Positions 1-8,742 of a DNA stretch of 64,000 nt are shown here, in pieces. Within the stretch, counting starts at the first letter, position 1. Each line of letters opens with the position of its first letter. Origin of the DNA: an uncultured Kineothrix sp. (GTDB lineage Bacteria; Bacillota; Clostridia; Lachnospirales; Lachnospiraceae). The position numbers and the translations under genes were made by a program. The notes beneath the pieces are model-generated. The model was given only the letters and a program-made list of their open reading frames with translations. It ran no database searches and was not told the DNA's origin. The stretch is taken from the NCBI GenBank assembly GCA_910588855.1, contig CAJUSR010000006.1:1-64000 (forward strand), in the 5' to 3' direction.

Positions 1-46
1 CTATTCACATATCTTATATCAGATTTAGAGTTTACACAAAACTTGA

Positions 47-178
47 AACGGTCTCGTGTATAGGTTTATCTTGAAGAAAGAAAAAGAAGGGAAATCGAAA
101 CGTGCAGCTAAGATAGCAGGATTAAATAAATTTCTCAGGATTTATTATGCACGTGTAATGGAAGTATACCAGAATTAA
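47..178 (+). pseudogene. C-terminal remnant of a probable IS110-type transposase
   Basis: An open stretch after an in-frame TGA at 44-46 encodes about 43 residues ending in GLNKFLRIYYARVMEVYQN before a TAA at 176-178. The basic segment followed by an ALxKFLRxxYA-like helix resembles the C-terminal end of the Transposase_20 domain of IS110/IS1111 elements. No start codon, catalytic Ser motif or upstream part lies in the window in this frame, so it is either cut by the window edge through a frameshift or a decayed copy. A 7-bp inverted repeat (AGACCGG/CCGGTCT, 204-225) follows it. The family call is by resemblance only. Confidence 0.4.
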
Positions 179-262
179 AAAGAACTAAAGCAGAGAATAC
201 GACAGACCGGATTTTCCACCGGTCTAATCGTCGTGGAAAAAATTCATATTAAAAATTTATAA

Positions 263-303
263 AAAACCTGCTAAAAAGTCTTGACTTTTGTTAGCAGGTT
301 TTT
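263..303. terminator. Strong bidirectional hairpin terminator
   Basis: AACCTGCTAA at 265-274 pairs with TTAGCAGGTT at 291-300, and the inner AAAGTC/GACTTT extends the stem. Runs of A on the left and T on the right fit rho-independent termination in both directions. It would end the transposase remnant on the plus strand. Confidence 0.75.
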
Positions 304-364
304 ATGCTTTTACAAGTTATTGCTTCTTTAACAACTATTTTCATTTATTTCCTCTTAGTGACTC

Positions 365-416
365 GGTGTCAAAAGGTCTGCCCGGCAGTGCCGGACGGAC
401 CGTTTGGCAGTACCAT
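365..416. repeat. Dispersed repeat, copy 1 (hairpin flanked by conserved boxes)
   Basis: The box GGTGTCAAAAG (365-375) and the box GTACCAT (410-416) recur with almost the same spacing at 30809-30861. Between them is a GC-rich hairpin closed by GGTC/GACC. The stem sequence differs in the other copy but sits at the same place, which suggests that structure is conserved. Confidence 0.5.
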
Positions 417-428
417 CCTCAACCCGAA

Positions 429-468
429 AAAAGCAAAGAACAAATAAAACCATTCGCCCTTTGCTTTT
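429..468 (-). terminator. Terminator of the ftsEX-ctpA operon
   Basis: A 10-bp perfect inverted repeat AAAAGCAAAG/CTTTGCTTTT (429-438 and 459-468) is followed on the minus strand by a run of T. It lies about 100 bp past the last gene of the minus-strand operon that ends at 569. Confidence 0.75.
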
Positions 469-568
469 CTCACCATTAGCATTCCATCATTTTTCTATTT
501 TCCTCAGGACATTTCAAATGTACAATATATTTATACTAATTTTTATATTTATTTTATACTATACCTAT

Positions 569-1153
569 TCAGTCCAAATACTCAATATCGTACCTTACTT
601 CCACTTCCAGCTCCGTCACCGCGCCGGTTGTGCCGTTTTCACGCGCAATACGCAAAATTATGGAATCCGTCACATAACTTGTGCATAATCCGTCTGCTTT
701 TAGGTTGCTTTCGATTTTTTTTGCCTTTTCCTCGGTCAAATCCGTCAGCAGGACGGAAGAAATTGCAATCTTACCTATCCCCTCCTCCGTACTCTTCAAG
801 GCATAAACCACACTGTCCCTTACTTGGCAGGCGTCTTCTGTCACTACGGAAATTAACGCATATCGTTCATCATTCTTGCCGATATATATACCCGTGTATA
901 CACTCTCGGCATCCAGCATCATATCCGCTTCTATCTCATACCACTGCATCGAACCGGACGAATCGTCCCTCACCGATACCGTAAATCCGGCATCAAAAAT
1001 CTCCTGCATTGTCGTCTGGTCCAACATAATTTCCGTTCCGTCCACCGTCAAAGGATATATTTCATCCTTTTCCTTCCCGCAGCCCGGTACAAATGCAAAC
1101 AGTAACAGTCCGGCAACTATCCATGCCAGCCTTCTCCACCCCACCTTTCCCAT
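569..1153 (-). CDS. Putative lipoprotein of unknown function
   Basis: This is a protein of about 194 residues. It has a basic start, a hydrophobic stretch and a lipobox ending VPGC, so it is probably lipid-anchored on the outer face of the membrane. The start at 1153 is chosen because AAGGAG stands 8 bases before this ATG; an ATG ten codons upstream has no such site. The mature part mixes acidic and hydrophobic residues and has no domain I recognise. It is the last gene of the operon with ctpA, the EnvC-like gene, ftsX and ftsE, and the terminator at 429-468 follows. A link to envelope maintenance is inferred only from position. Confidence 0.75.
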   Translation of the reverse strand: MGKVGWRRLAWIVAGLLLFAFVPGCGKEKDEIYPLTVDGTEIMLDQTTMQEIFDAGFTVSVRDDSSGSMQWYEIEADMMLDAESVYTGIYIGKNDERYALISVVTEDACQVRDSVVYALKSTEEGIGKIAISSVLLTDLTEEKAKKIESNLKADGLCTSYVTDSIILRIARENGTTGAVTELEVEVRYDIEYLD

Positions 1154-1224
1154 AAAGCCTGCTCCTTTCCCCCATAAGGCCATCTCTTACGTACACATAC
1201 CCCTCTTTCCCTATACCATCCCGG

Positions 1225-2535
1225 TTATTCTCCGCCAATCTTCTCACCAATTACTTTTTTCGCATATTCCAGTTGGTTATCATATCCGTTCTCATAATAT
1301 TCCTCTCCGTCGAACTCATACACTTCATCCGGCTCCACCCCAATGCCGTGGATATTGTTCCCTTTAGGGGTAAAATATGTGCTTACCGTCAGTTTCAGCG
1401 CCGTACCGTCAGACAAAGACATAACTTTCTGTACAATGCCTTTTCCAAACGTAGTCGTTCCAATCAATTCCCCAATTCCATAATCCTTGATTGCCCCTGC
1501 CAGAATTTCCGAAGCGCTTGCCGAATATCCGTTTATCAAAACAACCAACGGCATATCGAAAACATTTTTACCATCGCAGGTATATTCCGTACGGTTCCCG
1601 TCCCGGTCCTCCGTATATACGATTAACCCTTCCGGAAGCATCTGTCTTGCAATTTCCACTACTGCGCTCAAGTTTCCGCCCGGGTTCGCACGCAAATCCA
1701 AAATCAGGCCTTCCATCCCCTGCTCCCTCAGTGCTGCCATCGCTTCCGCAAATTGGTCTACCGTAATTTCATCAAACTCCGTAATCTGTATATATCCCGT
1801 TTTATCATCGTACAATTCATATTTCACAGTAGGGCTTTCGATTTTTCTGCGCTCTACAGGTATCTGCAAATAGTCCGCTTCCCCTTCCCTGTAAATCGTC
1901 AAATCTACTTTTGTGCCTTCCTGCCCTTTTATCTTTCCTACTATTTCAGATAATTCCAGGCCCTGCATCGGCTCTTCATTCACCATATAAATCACATCGC
2001 CGTCACGAAGCCCCGCCTCTTCTGCCGGGGTGCCTTCAAATACACCGCTGATATATGCCATTCCGGTTTGGGCGTCCATCCCCACATACGCCCCGATTCC
2101 ATAATAAATCCCTTCCGTCTGCTCCATCAGCTCTTCCAAATCATCCTCTGTATAATAAGTGGAATAAGGGTCTCCAAGCGATGCCACTACCCCCTGGTAC
2201 ATACCGTCTATCATATCCGCCGCTTTCACATCTTCCTGATAATAATAGTCGGAAATCGCCTGCTCAATCACTTCCAGCTTTTTCATCGTCATATCATTCA
2301 CAAGACTGTCAGGTTCTTCTTCCGTCTCCTGGCTAATCATATTTTCCAGCCTTTGCCTGTGAAGGATGCAAAGCTGTCTTACTGTATAGACACAGCACAA
2401 AATTAAAAGACATAAGAGGATGCCCGATATCATTCCGTTACGGAAACTTTTCCTGTTTTTCCTCATGTTCTCTTTTTCGTCCTGTTCCCCGTTGCCGTTT
2501 GTGTTATTCCAATATCCATTCAAATTATATTCCAC
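1225..2535 (-). CDS. ctpA: C-terminal processing peptidase, S41 family, with PDZ domain
   Basis: This is a membrane-anchored serine protease that trims or degrades exported proteins at their C termini. One transmembrane helix lies at about residues 35-58. A PDZ domain covers about 133-205 (YYGIGAY, PAEEAGLRDGD). The S41 core carries the Ser region NGYSASASE (about 335-343) and the general-base Lys in TTFGKG (Lys365). The length of 436 fits the CtpA/CtpB group. The start is a GTG with GGAG ten bases upstream. It lies 17 bp after the EnvC-like gene; in other bacteria Ctp proteases regulate peptidoglycan hydrolases, so this neighbour is a plausible substrate or partner (inference). Confidence 0.93.
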   Translation of the reverse strand: MEYNLNGYWNNTNGNGEQDEKENMRKNRKSFRNGMISGILLCLLILCCVYTVRQLCILHRQRLENMISQETEEEPDSLVNDMTMKKLEVIEQAISDYYYQEDVKAADMIDGMYQGVVASLGDPYSTYYTEDDLEELMEQTEGIYYGIGAYVGMDAQTGMAYISGVFEGTPAEEAGLRDGDVIYMVNEEPMQGLELSEIVGKIKGQEGTKVDLTIYREGEADYLQIPVERRKIESPTVKYELYDDKTGYIQITEFDEITVDQFAEAMAALREQGMEGLILDLRANPGGNLSAVVEIARQMLPEGLIVYTEDRDGNRTEYTCDGKNVFDMPLVVLINGYSASASEILAGAIKDYGIGELIGTTTFGKGIVQKVMSLSDGTALKLTVSTYFTPKGNNIHGIGVEPDEVYEFDGEEYYENGYDNQLEYAKKVIGEKIGGE

Positions 2536-2552
2536 TTTCCTTCATCTCCACA

Positions 2553-3782
2553 TTATTTGCTCAAATAATTCCAAGGGTTGACATAATTCCCGTTTAAACG
2601 TACGCTGAAATGCAAATGATTGCCCGTAGACCGCCCTGTCGAACCTACTGCCGCAATATTTTGCCCCTTGACTACAAAATTACCCTTTGAAACATACAGC
2701 GCCGATGCATGCATATAAATGGTATATAGCCCGTCTCCGTGGTCAATCATAATATAATTCCCCATAGAACTGCTATAATCCGCAGCAACCACATTACCAT
2801 CATAAGCCGCCAAAATCGGAGAACCGCCAGGCGCTGCCATATCCAACCCATTATGGAACCTCTCCACCCCTAAAGTCGGATGCATCCTGTTCCCATATTC
2901 GCTGGATATTGCCGTATAGGAAGGCGCCGGCCATTTAAACATCCCCCCATCGTATTTTAACCGGCTTTCCTCCGCCAATCTGGCCTTTTCCTCCGCTACT
3001 ACTTTTTCCAAAATGGCAATCGTCTCATTCTGCTCCTTAATATCAGCTTCATATTCCGCTATCGCCGCTTCCTTTGCATCAATGTCGTTGCCCACTTGCT
3101 CGATTCTGTCTTTCTTCTCGTCAATCAATGAATTAAGCGAGGCTTCTTCGCTCTCCACCCCGGTCTTTGCTTCCTCCAGATAAGCCATTTCTTCTTCCAG
3201 TTGCTGCTTATATAACTCAATCAATTCTCTTGTCGCCACATACTGATCCAGCATCTTCCTGTCATAGGCAGATAACATTTCAATATAATCGGCCTTGTTC
3301 AGCATATCGCTAAAGCTGGTGGAAGAAAAAATAAGTTCCATGTACAGGTTATCCCCTTTTTCATACATAAACTTAATCCTTTTTTTCATAGCCTCATATT
3401 GGTTATTCTGGTCTTCGATTGCCGATTCAAGTTCCCCTTGCGTCTGAACTATTTCATCTTCTTTTTCTTCAATTTTTCCTTTTAAATCCGCTATTTTTGA
3501 CTGTATCGTTACCAACTGTCCGTCCAGTTGTGCAACATATTCCGCTAAATCATTCTTAGCTGCTTCCAGTTCTTCTTTTATTTTCTTAACATCCGTAAGA
3601 TTTGACTGAAGTTCTTTCTTTAATTCCCTGGCGCTTTCAATCTCCTGCTCCTTCTCTTTAATGAGGTCATTTGTCAGCCCGGATGCATTGACATCCATCA
3701 CTCCTGCCATCCCTCCTCCTGCCAGATAAGCAGCAATCGGAATACATAAAAAAGCACACAAGGCCTTCTTCCATCGTTTCAT
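2553..3782 (-). CDS. EnvC-like murein hydrolase activator / M23 peptidase
   Basis: This is an exported protein of 409 residues. It has an N-terminal signal segment, a long Glu/Lys/Gln-rich coiled coil over about residues 35-270, and a C-terminal LytM/M23 domain. The domain keeps the zinc-ligand motifs HNGLD and HLHF, so it may be an active endopeptidase rather than a pure activator. In other bacteria coiled-coil M23 proteins (EnvC, PcsB-like) are controlled by FtsEX through the coiled coil. Its place 24 bp after ftsX supports the same pairing here. GAGG stands about 12 bases before the ATG. Confidence 0.9.
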   Translation of the reverse strand: MKRWKKALCAFLCIPIAAYLAGGGMAGVMDVNASGLTNDLIKEKEQEIESARELKKELQSNLTDVKKIKEELEAAKNDLAEYVAQLDGQLVTIQSKIADLKGKIEEKEDEIVQTQGELESAIEDQNNQYEAMKKRIKFMYEKGDNLYMELIFSSTSFSDMLNKADYIEMLSAYDRKMLDQYVATRELIELYKQQLEEEMAYLEEAKTGVESEEASLNSLIDEKKDRIEQVGNDIDAKEAAIAEYEADIKEQNETIAILEKVVAEEKARLAEESRLKYDGGMFKWPAPSYTAISSEYGNRMHPTLGVERFHNGLDMAAPGGSPILAAYDGNVVAADYSSSMGNYIMIDHGDGLYTIYMHASALYVSKGNFVVKGQNIAAVGSTGRSTGNHLHFSVRLNGNYVNPWNYLSK

Positions 3783-3806
3783 GGGCGTGCCTTTCCTCTA
3801 ATATTT

Positions 3807-4703
3807 CTAAACCCTTAAGTGCTTCCTTACTGTCACTATACTCCCTATAAAACCGATACCTACGCCCATTGCGATGGATACCGGAAGCAAAATCTGAAAA
3901 ATAGCCTCCACCGGCAAAAAATCCAATAGCTTTGTCAGCATTTCAAACCGTTCCGTCACATACAGAATCACATTATTATATATAAAATAAATAATGCCCA
4001 ACGGCAACAGCGAACCAATCAGCCCTATCAGCATCCCCTCAATGACAAAAGGGGACCTTACGAAAAAGTCCGTAGCTCCAATATATTTCATAATATTGAT
4101 TTCTTCTTTCCTCACAGATATACCGATAGTAACCGTATTGCTGATAAGGAAAATGGAAACTGCAAACAGAATGGCGATAATCCCCAAAGAAACATAGGCA
4201 ATCAGGGCATTGATACCGCTTAACGTATTCGCCGTCACCTCCGACTTATTAATCCTCCTTATATCTTCGATGGATTCCAGATAAGTGACCAATGCCGGCT
4301 GCATGGACACATCGCTCAAATAAATGACATAATGCGCGGATTCCGACAACGGATTCTCCGTAAAGCCATCCACATATTCCCCGAGGTAGTCATCCTTGAA
4401 ACTTTCCCATGCTTCCTCAGCGGATACAAAGTCTACGTTGGAAACTTCCACTCTCCTTGCAATCAAATCGCCGATTTCGGAAATCCTCGTATCGCTGACA
4501 CCCTCTTTAAAAAATACGGCAACAGATACGCCCTCTTCCATCGTTTTAACAATATGCTGGAAATTGGATAAAATTGCATAAAATATGCCGAATAAAAACA
4601 GGCATGCCCCAATTGTCGCTACAGAAGCCAGTGAAAACCATTTATTCCTTATGATATTCCTAAATCCCTGCCCAATCGTATAAAAAAACGTACTAATCCT
4701 CAT
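3807..4703 (-). CDS. ftsX: Cell division ABC-type membrane protein FtsX
   Basis: FtsX has four membrane segments and a large extracellular loop after the first helix. With FtsE it passes a signal across the membrane to peptidoglycan hydrolases. Helix 1 follows FRNIIRNKWFSLASV; the last three helices form the FtsX permease domain, with the KEEINIMKYIGA coupling helix typical of the family. The start at 4703 has AAGGTGG at suitable spacing and overlaps the end of ftsE by 11 bp. An ATG eight codons upstream has no good site. About 298 residues is normal for Gram-positive FtsX. Confidence 0.95.
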   Translation of the reverse strand: MRISTFFYTIGQGFRNIIRNKWFSLASVATIGACLFLFGIFYAILSNFQHIVKTMEEGVSVAVFFKEGVSDTRISEIGDLIARRVEVSNVDFVSAEEAWESFKDDYLGEYVDGFTENPLSESAHYVIYLSDVSMQPALVTYLESIEDIRRINKSEVTANTLSGINALIAYVSLGIIAILFAVSIFLISNTVTIGISVRKEEINIMKYIGATDFFVRSPFVIEGMLIGLIGSLLPLGIIYFIYNNVILYVTERFEMLTKLLDFLPVEAIFQILLPVSIAMGVGIGFIGSIVTVRKHLRV

Positions 4704-5433
4704 CGATATAACCACCTTTTTCCTCATCGCTTACGATGACTCCTTTTTTCATCGTAACGACTCTTTTCTTCATGGCATTCACGATTTCCCTGTTATGGGT
4801 TACCACCAAAACCGTTGTTCCATTTTCATTAATCTGTTCCAACAGTTTCATAATTTCCCACGAATTTTTTGGATCCAGATTTCCGGTAGGCTCATCGGCA
4901 AGCAGGATGGTCGGCCGGTTCACAAGTGCCCTGGCCAGTGCAACCCTCTGCTGTTCGCCCCCTGAAAGCTGTTTCGGCTTTGCCTTATACTTCCCTGCAA
5001 GCCCCACGGTAGCAAGGATGCTCGGTACATTCCTTTTTATCTCCTTATTCGATACTTGAATAATACGTTGGGCAAAAGCAACGTTTTCGTAAACATTCCT
5101 ATCTTTCAGCAAACGGAAATCCTGAAAAACAATCCCCAAGTTCCTTCTGAATTTTGGTATTTTCCTATGCTTAATTTTGACCAAATCGTACCCCATCACA
5201 CTGATATTCCCTGATGTAGGGGTCAGCTCCCTAAGAAGCAGCTTTATCATCGTGGATTTTCCCGATCCACTGTCGCCCACGATAAAGACAAACTCCCCCC
5301 GGCTGATATGTAAATTGACGCCATTCAATGCCGGCGCCCCTGTGGCATACGCTTTGCTGACATTTTCCAGCGTAATAATTTCATTTTCCGGCGTCGTATG
5401 CCTTTTTCCTCTTCTTTTTTTCTTATCTATCAA
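4693..5433 (-). CDS. ftsE: Cell division ATP-binding protein FtsE
   Basis: This is the cytoplasmic ATPase of the FtsEX complex. It shows Walker A GDSGSGKST, the signature LSGGEQQRVALARAL, Walker B ILLADEPTGNLD and the switch His in VVTHN. A basic extension of about 17 residues (KKKRRGKR) precedes the usual N terminus. The start codon is TTG with AGGTGGG upstream; no ATG is better placed. It overlaps ftsX by 11 bp, so translation is probably coupled. Confidence 0.95.
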   Translation of the reverse strand: MIDKKKRRGKRHTTPENEIITLENVSKAYATGAPALNGVNLHISRGEFVFIVGDSGSGKSTMIKLLLRELTPTSGNISVMGYDLVKIKHRKIPKFRRNLGIVFQDFRLLKDRNVYENVAFAQRIIQVSNKEIKRNVPSILATVGLAGKYKAKPKQLSGGEQQRVALARALVNRPTILLADEPTGNLDPKNSWEIMKLLEQINENGTTVLVVTHNREIVNAMKKRVVTMKKGVIVSDEEKGGYIDED

Positions 5434-5468
5434 CGTATTTCACCCACCTGCTTTTTTATCCGTTTTAC

Positions 5469-6557
5469 TTAATATTCAAACGTCTCCATATATTTCATAT
5501 ACTTTACTACCATCAACGCTATTTTGAATGTAATGGCATCCTCAAAAACCCTTAAATCTAAACCCGTGCTTTTTTGAAGCTTATCCAACCGGTATACAAG
5601 AGTATTCCTGTGGATAAACAATTGCCTCGATGTCTCCGAAACGTTCAAGCTGTTTTCAAAGAATTTGTTAATCGTCGTCAACGTCTCTTCATCGAAATCG
5701 TCCGGGCTTTTCCCTCCGAATATTTCTTTAATAAACATTTTGCAAAGAGGTATCGGCAATTGGTAAATCAAACGTCCAATCCCCAATTCGCTATATGCCA
5801 CAATATCCCTTTCGTCAAAGAAAATCTTCCCTACATCCAAAGCCATCTTCGCTTCTTTGTAAGAGCGGCTCACATCTTTAATTTCGTTTACAATCGTTCC
5901 GTACGAAATCCGCACGCCATGCATCCCCTCTTTTACCAACACGCTTTCCGCACCTTTCGCTGTCTTTTCAATTTCCTTGCCTGCATCCCCCTCCGAAAGG
6001 TCTTTTACTACTATAACATTATTTTCGTCTACTGCGGTAATGAAATCCTTGCTATTGCTTCCAAAATTTGCCCTAATCATTTCCAAAACGTTGCTGTCCT
6101 TGCTGTTTTCCGTTTCAATAATCATTACGACACGCTTTACATCCGTCTGGATATGCAGCTTTTTCGCCCTACTGTATATATCGACCAAAAGAAGGTTGTC
6201 AAGCAAAAGGTTTTTAATAAAATTATCCTTATCGAAACGTTCTTTATATGCCACAAGCAGGCTTTGAATCTGGAATGCAACCATTTTTCCGAGCATGTAT
6301 ACATCTTCCCCAGCCCCGCCTGCAATTAAAATATACTCCAACTGCTGCTCATCGTAAATTTTAAAGTACTGGTATCCCTGAATCTCCTGAGAATCGGCAG
6401 GGGAACCCGCAAAACCTGCGGCCACCCCTGCATAGCTTTCCATATCAGGCGTCGTGGAGGCCACTTCCTTCCCATCAACATCCATAACGCATAATTCCAC
6501 CCTTGCAATAGATTTCAAGCCGTCAATCGTATTCTGTAGTATTTGATTAGAAATCAT
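5469..6557 (-). CDS. PucR/CdaR-type transcriptional regulator
   Basis: This is a regulator of about 362 residues. Its N-terminal part looks like a GAF-type sensor (ELCVMDVDGKEVAST), a central GGDEF-like fold links to the C terminus, and the last 60 residues form the PucR/HTH_30 helix-turn-helix with the motif FIHRNTLVYRLDKLQK. The start at 6557 has AAGGAG seven bases upstream; the longer frame back to 6614 has no site. It sits just upstream of ftsE in the same direction (35 bp gap), so the cell-wall operon may be led by its own regulator. CdaR relatives often respond to sugar acids, but the ligand here cannot be read from sequence. Confidence 0.85.
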   Translation of the reverse strand: MISNQILQNTIDGLKSIARVELCVMDVDGKEVASTTPDMESYAGVAAGFAGSPADSQEIQGYQYFKIYDEQQLEYILIAGGAGEDVYMLGKMVAFQIQSLLVAYKERFDKDNFIKNLLLDNLLLVDIYSRAKKLHIQTDVKRVVMIIETENSKDSNVLEMIRANFGSNSKDFITAVDENNVIVVKDLSEGDAGKEIEKTAKGAESVLVKEGMHGVRISYGTIVNEIKDVSRSYKEAKMALDVGKIFFDERDIVAYSELGIGRLIYQLPIPLCKMFIKEIFGGKSPDDFDEETLTTINKFFENSLNVSETSRQLFIHRNTLVYRLDKLQKSTGLDLRVFEDAITFKIALMVVKYMKYMETFEY

Positions 6558-6737
6558 ATCCCCACTCCTTCTCTTATCCTCATCATGCGTATGTTTTTTG
6601 AACACATTATGCATAATTCACAAAGCATACCCCGAATAATTACTCTTTTTTTTCTATACCCTTTCTAATTTTAATAGAAAAACACAAAAAAATCCATACT
6701 ATTTAAGCATAAATTTGTGTATTTTTTATGAATTAAT

Positions 6738-6780
6738 GCAAAAACAAGCAGACCTGAAATGTATGCCACCTCAAATCTGC
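6738..6780 (-). terminator. Terminator after the WecG/TagA-like gene
   Basis: Directly after the stop at 6781, the minus strand reads GCAGATTTG, a loop, CAGGTCTGC and then TTGTTTTTG. The nine-pair stem has two GU pairs. A second A/T hairpin (about 6678-6729) follows. The rest of the 6558-6780 gap shows only A/T-rich DNA and a palindrome ATTATGCATAAT at 6606-6617. Confidence 0.6.
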
Positions 6781-7464
6781 TCACTCCCCTCGCTCATTTT
6801 CATCCCGGAAACGGTTTATTCGCCTGCGGAAAATCTTTTTATAAATCTTATCCGACACTTTTTTACGGAAAGGCTCCTTTGTTCCGTTAAGCACCATATC
6901 CTTTGAAATGCCAAGCCATACCTCTGCATTGACAAAAGGCTTCGCCTCAATCATCCACTTTTCCTGTCCGCCGGACGGGAATCTGGATATCACTGCAATT
7001 GGCGCAATATCGTTTATCCTATTAATAATCTCTTCAAGCCCTTCCCCGCCGTCAGGAATCACACTTTTGCCAACAATTTGAATATCCTTTTGGATATTTT
7101 CCAGTTCTCCCTGCAGGGAATCCACCTCTTCTTCCGATTCTGCCAGAAGATACACTTTCCCGCCGCCCAATACCAGCCTTCTTAAAAACTCTTTCAGGAA
7201 AACCTGATTTTCCACCTCATACAGCCTGCTTACAGATTTAATTTCCGCCACTTTAAGGATGTCGGCATCCCCGCACAAGGTCATGTCCATCGCTTCGATT
7301 TCATTCTTTTCTTCTTCATTCTCCCCTGCTATTATGAGCATTGGGGTCGTTACGTACAAAATGGTATTGAGCCCGCCGCCCCCAATAAAGCTGTCCAGCT
7401 TAATCAAAGATTCCTTAAGGGAATAATCAGTAATTGCAACTCCCAGTATATTTATTTTCTGCAT
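6781..7464 (-). CDS. Divergent WecG/TagA/CpsF-like protein
   Basis: The protein of 227 residues starts with INILGVAITDYSLKESL, the opening typical of the GT26 glycosyltransferase family that moves N-acetylmannosamine-type sugars onto lipid-linked intermediates. It keeps the overall length and the KVYLLAESEEEVD Rossmann-like segment. The usual TPNPE and GAPKQE signature motifs are altered (TTPMLII, RFPSGGQEKW), so catalysis may be changed or lost. AAGGTGGG precedes the ATG. It is divergent from the YjfB-like gene and shows no neighbouring teichoic acid genes. Confidence 0.6.
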   Translation of the reverse strand: MQKINILGVAITDYSLKESLIKLDSFIGGGGLNTILYVTTPMLIIAGENEEEKNEIEAMDMTLCGDADILKVAEIKSVSRLYEVENQVFLKEFLRRLVLGGGKVYLLAESEEEVDSLQGELENIQKDIQIVGKSVIPDGGEGLEEIINRINDIAPIAVISRFPSGGQEKWMIEAKPFVNAEVWLGISKDMVLNGTKEPFRKKVSDKIYKKIFRRRINRFRDENERGE

Positions 7465-7501
7465 ATCCCACCTTTATTTTTTAAATGTCCTTGCTCCCGA
7501 C

Positions 7502-7531
7502 TTGCCAATTATATCAAAAATATGCTATACT
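7502..7531 (+). promoter_or_regulatory. Sigma-A promoter of the YjfB-like gene
   Basis: TTGCCA (7502-7507) and TATACT (7526-7531) are separated by 18 bases. They lie about 45 bp upstream of the plus-strand start at 7576. Confidence 0.6.
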
Positions 7532-7575
7532 TGCAATATAATACATAAACTAATACAAAACAGGAGGTGACATTT

Positions 7576-7764
7576 ATGGATATTGCTGCATTATCTATGG
7601 GGCTTTCCCAGACAAGGGTTCTTAACGAGGTAGGCACCGCAGTGCTTGCAAAATCGCTGGATACTATGGAATCTTCCGGCGAACAGATGGTAGATATGAT
7701 GAAATCTTCCATGGAACTGTCCGTTAACCCGGCTATCGGGGCGAACATTGATGTTTATTTATAA
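7576..7764 (+). CDS. YjfB family putative motility protein
   Basis: This is a 62-residue protein opening MDIAALSMGLSQTRVLNEVG and ending GANIDVYL, the pattern of the YjfB family (PF14070). In Bacillus and Clostridia this family is loosely tied to motility, but its biochemical role is unknown. The start at 7576 follows AGGAGGTG by six bases; a GTG three codons upstream lies inside that ribosome site and is rejected. The gene stands alone on the plus strand among minus-strand genes. No flagellar gene is present in the window. Confidence 0.8.
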   Translation: MDIAALSMGLSQTRVLNEVGTAVLAKSLDTMESSGEQMVDMMKSSMELSVNPAIGANIDVYL

Positions 7765-7798
7765 TCAACTTATAGCATATAGCAACGTTCCATATTTT

Positions 7799-8734
7799 TC
7801 ACAGCAACAGGGCTTCAAGGAGGACTTCAAGACCCATATAGAAAAATACGATGATAATTGCTATCAAAAGAGGGATTGTAAATACTTTCCCTTCTTTTTT
7901 ATCTTTTCTGGTTTTCCAGACAGCGCGAAGATTTTCTTCGCGTTTTTCATTTTTTGCAATCCATGCCAGCACACAGCCTGCCAGGCTTGTGGTGATGGCG
8001 GAAAGTATCAGATAGATGCTGATTACAAGAAGCAAGTCGTCGGTCGTCAGCATGGACTGCGCTTCCTGTACCATTTCCAAACCGGCCTCTGTACCGTCCT
8101 CCAGCATGTACAGCATAAGAACCTGCTGGGAATTGATTACTATATGGACAATGATAGAACTCCATATGCTGCCCGTGGCTTCAATCAGCAATACAACCAA
8201 GACCCCTATGACAAATGCATAAGCCGCCTGATTGAAATTCATATGCATTAATGCAAACAGAAGCGCCGACATAAGCATGGCCTGCATCGTAGTTCCCGAC
8301 CTTTTATATCCCTGATAAAAGATACCCCTGCATATCAGCTCTTCATTAAAAGGCCCGAGAACCCCCATGAGAAGGAACATGACAATAAACGGCGCCCCAA
8401 GGATATCGCCGCTCATGGATGCCACCGTATTATCTACAAACAGCATGGAAATTGCATTTACAAGAGTCACGAGAGGCATGATTAAAAAAGTAAAAAGGAT
8501 AACCATAAATACCGTCGATATCTTTATTTTATGAAAACCGGCAAGCTGAATAAGGTTATCCTTTGCAAGAAAAACCCCAACCGCTGCCGGCAACAGTACA
8601 ATCAACTGGCTCACTATTAAATTAGACACGATATCCATTCCAAATATCGGATACATCACTACCAGCAACACTACTGTCAAAATATTCAACAATACCGATG
8701 CCAGAAAAATCCAGTTTACTTTTTTACCATTCAT
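7799..8734 (-). CDS. CPBP family intramembrane metalloprotease
   Basis: This is a polytopic membrane protein of 311 residues with about eight hydrophobic helices. It carries the CPBP/Abi (CAAX-like) motifs in order: EELICRGIFYQGYKR (EExxxR), LFALMHMNF (FxxxH) and HIVINS (HxxxN). Family members are membrane-embedded proteases or bacteriocin self-immunity proteins; the substrate is unknown. The tail (last 60 residues) has a charged cytoplasmic loop and one more helix. It starts 8 bp after the HPr-like gene and is probably co-transcribed with it. Confidence 0.85.
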   Translation of the reverse strand: MNGKKVNWIFLASVLLNILTVVLLVVMYPIFGMDIVSNLIVSQLIVLLPAAVGVFLAKDNLIQLAGFHKIKISTVFMVILFTFLIMPLVTLVNAISMLFVDNTVASMSGDILGAPFIVMFLLMGVLGPFNEELICRGIFYQGYKRSGTTMQAMLMSALLFALMHMNFNQAAYAFVIGVLVVLLIEATGSIWSSIIVHIVINSQQVLMLYMLEDGTEAGLEMVQEAQSMLTTDDLLLVISIYLILSAITTSLAGCVLAWIAKNEKREENLRAVWKTRKDKKEGKVFTIPLLIAIIIVFFYMGLEVLLEALLL

Positions 8735-8742
8735 TTTTTATC

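Noticed and set aside
1062..1250. Small minus-strand frame between the lipoprotein and ctpA genes
   Set aside because: It overlaps both genes in another frame and has no ribosome site or recognisable domain.
7576..7764. YjfB-like gene as evidence of a flagellar locus
   Set aside because: No other motility gene lies near it, and the family also occurs outside flagellar clusters.
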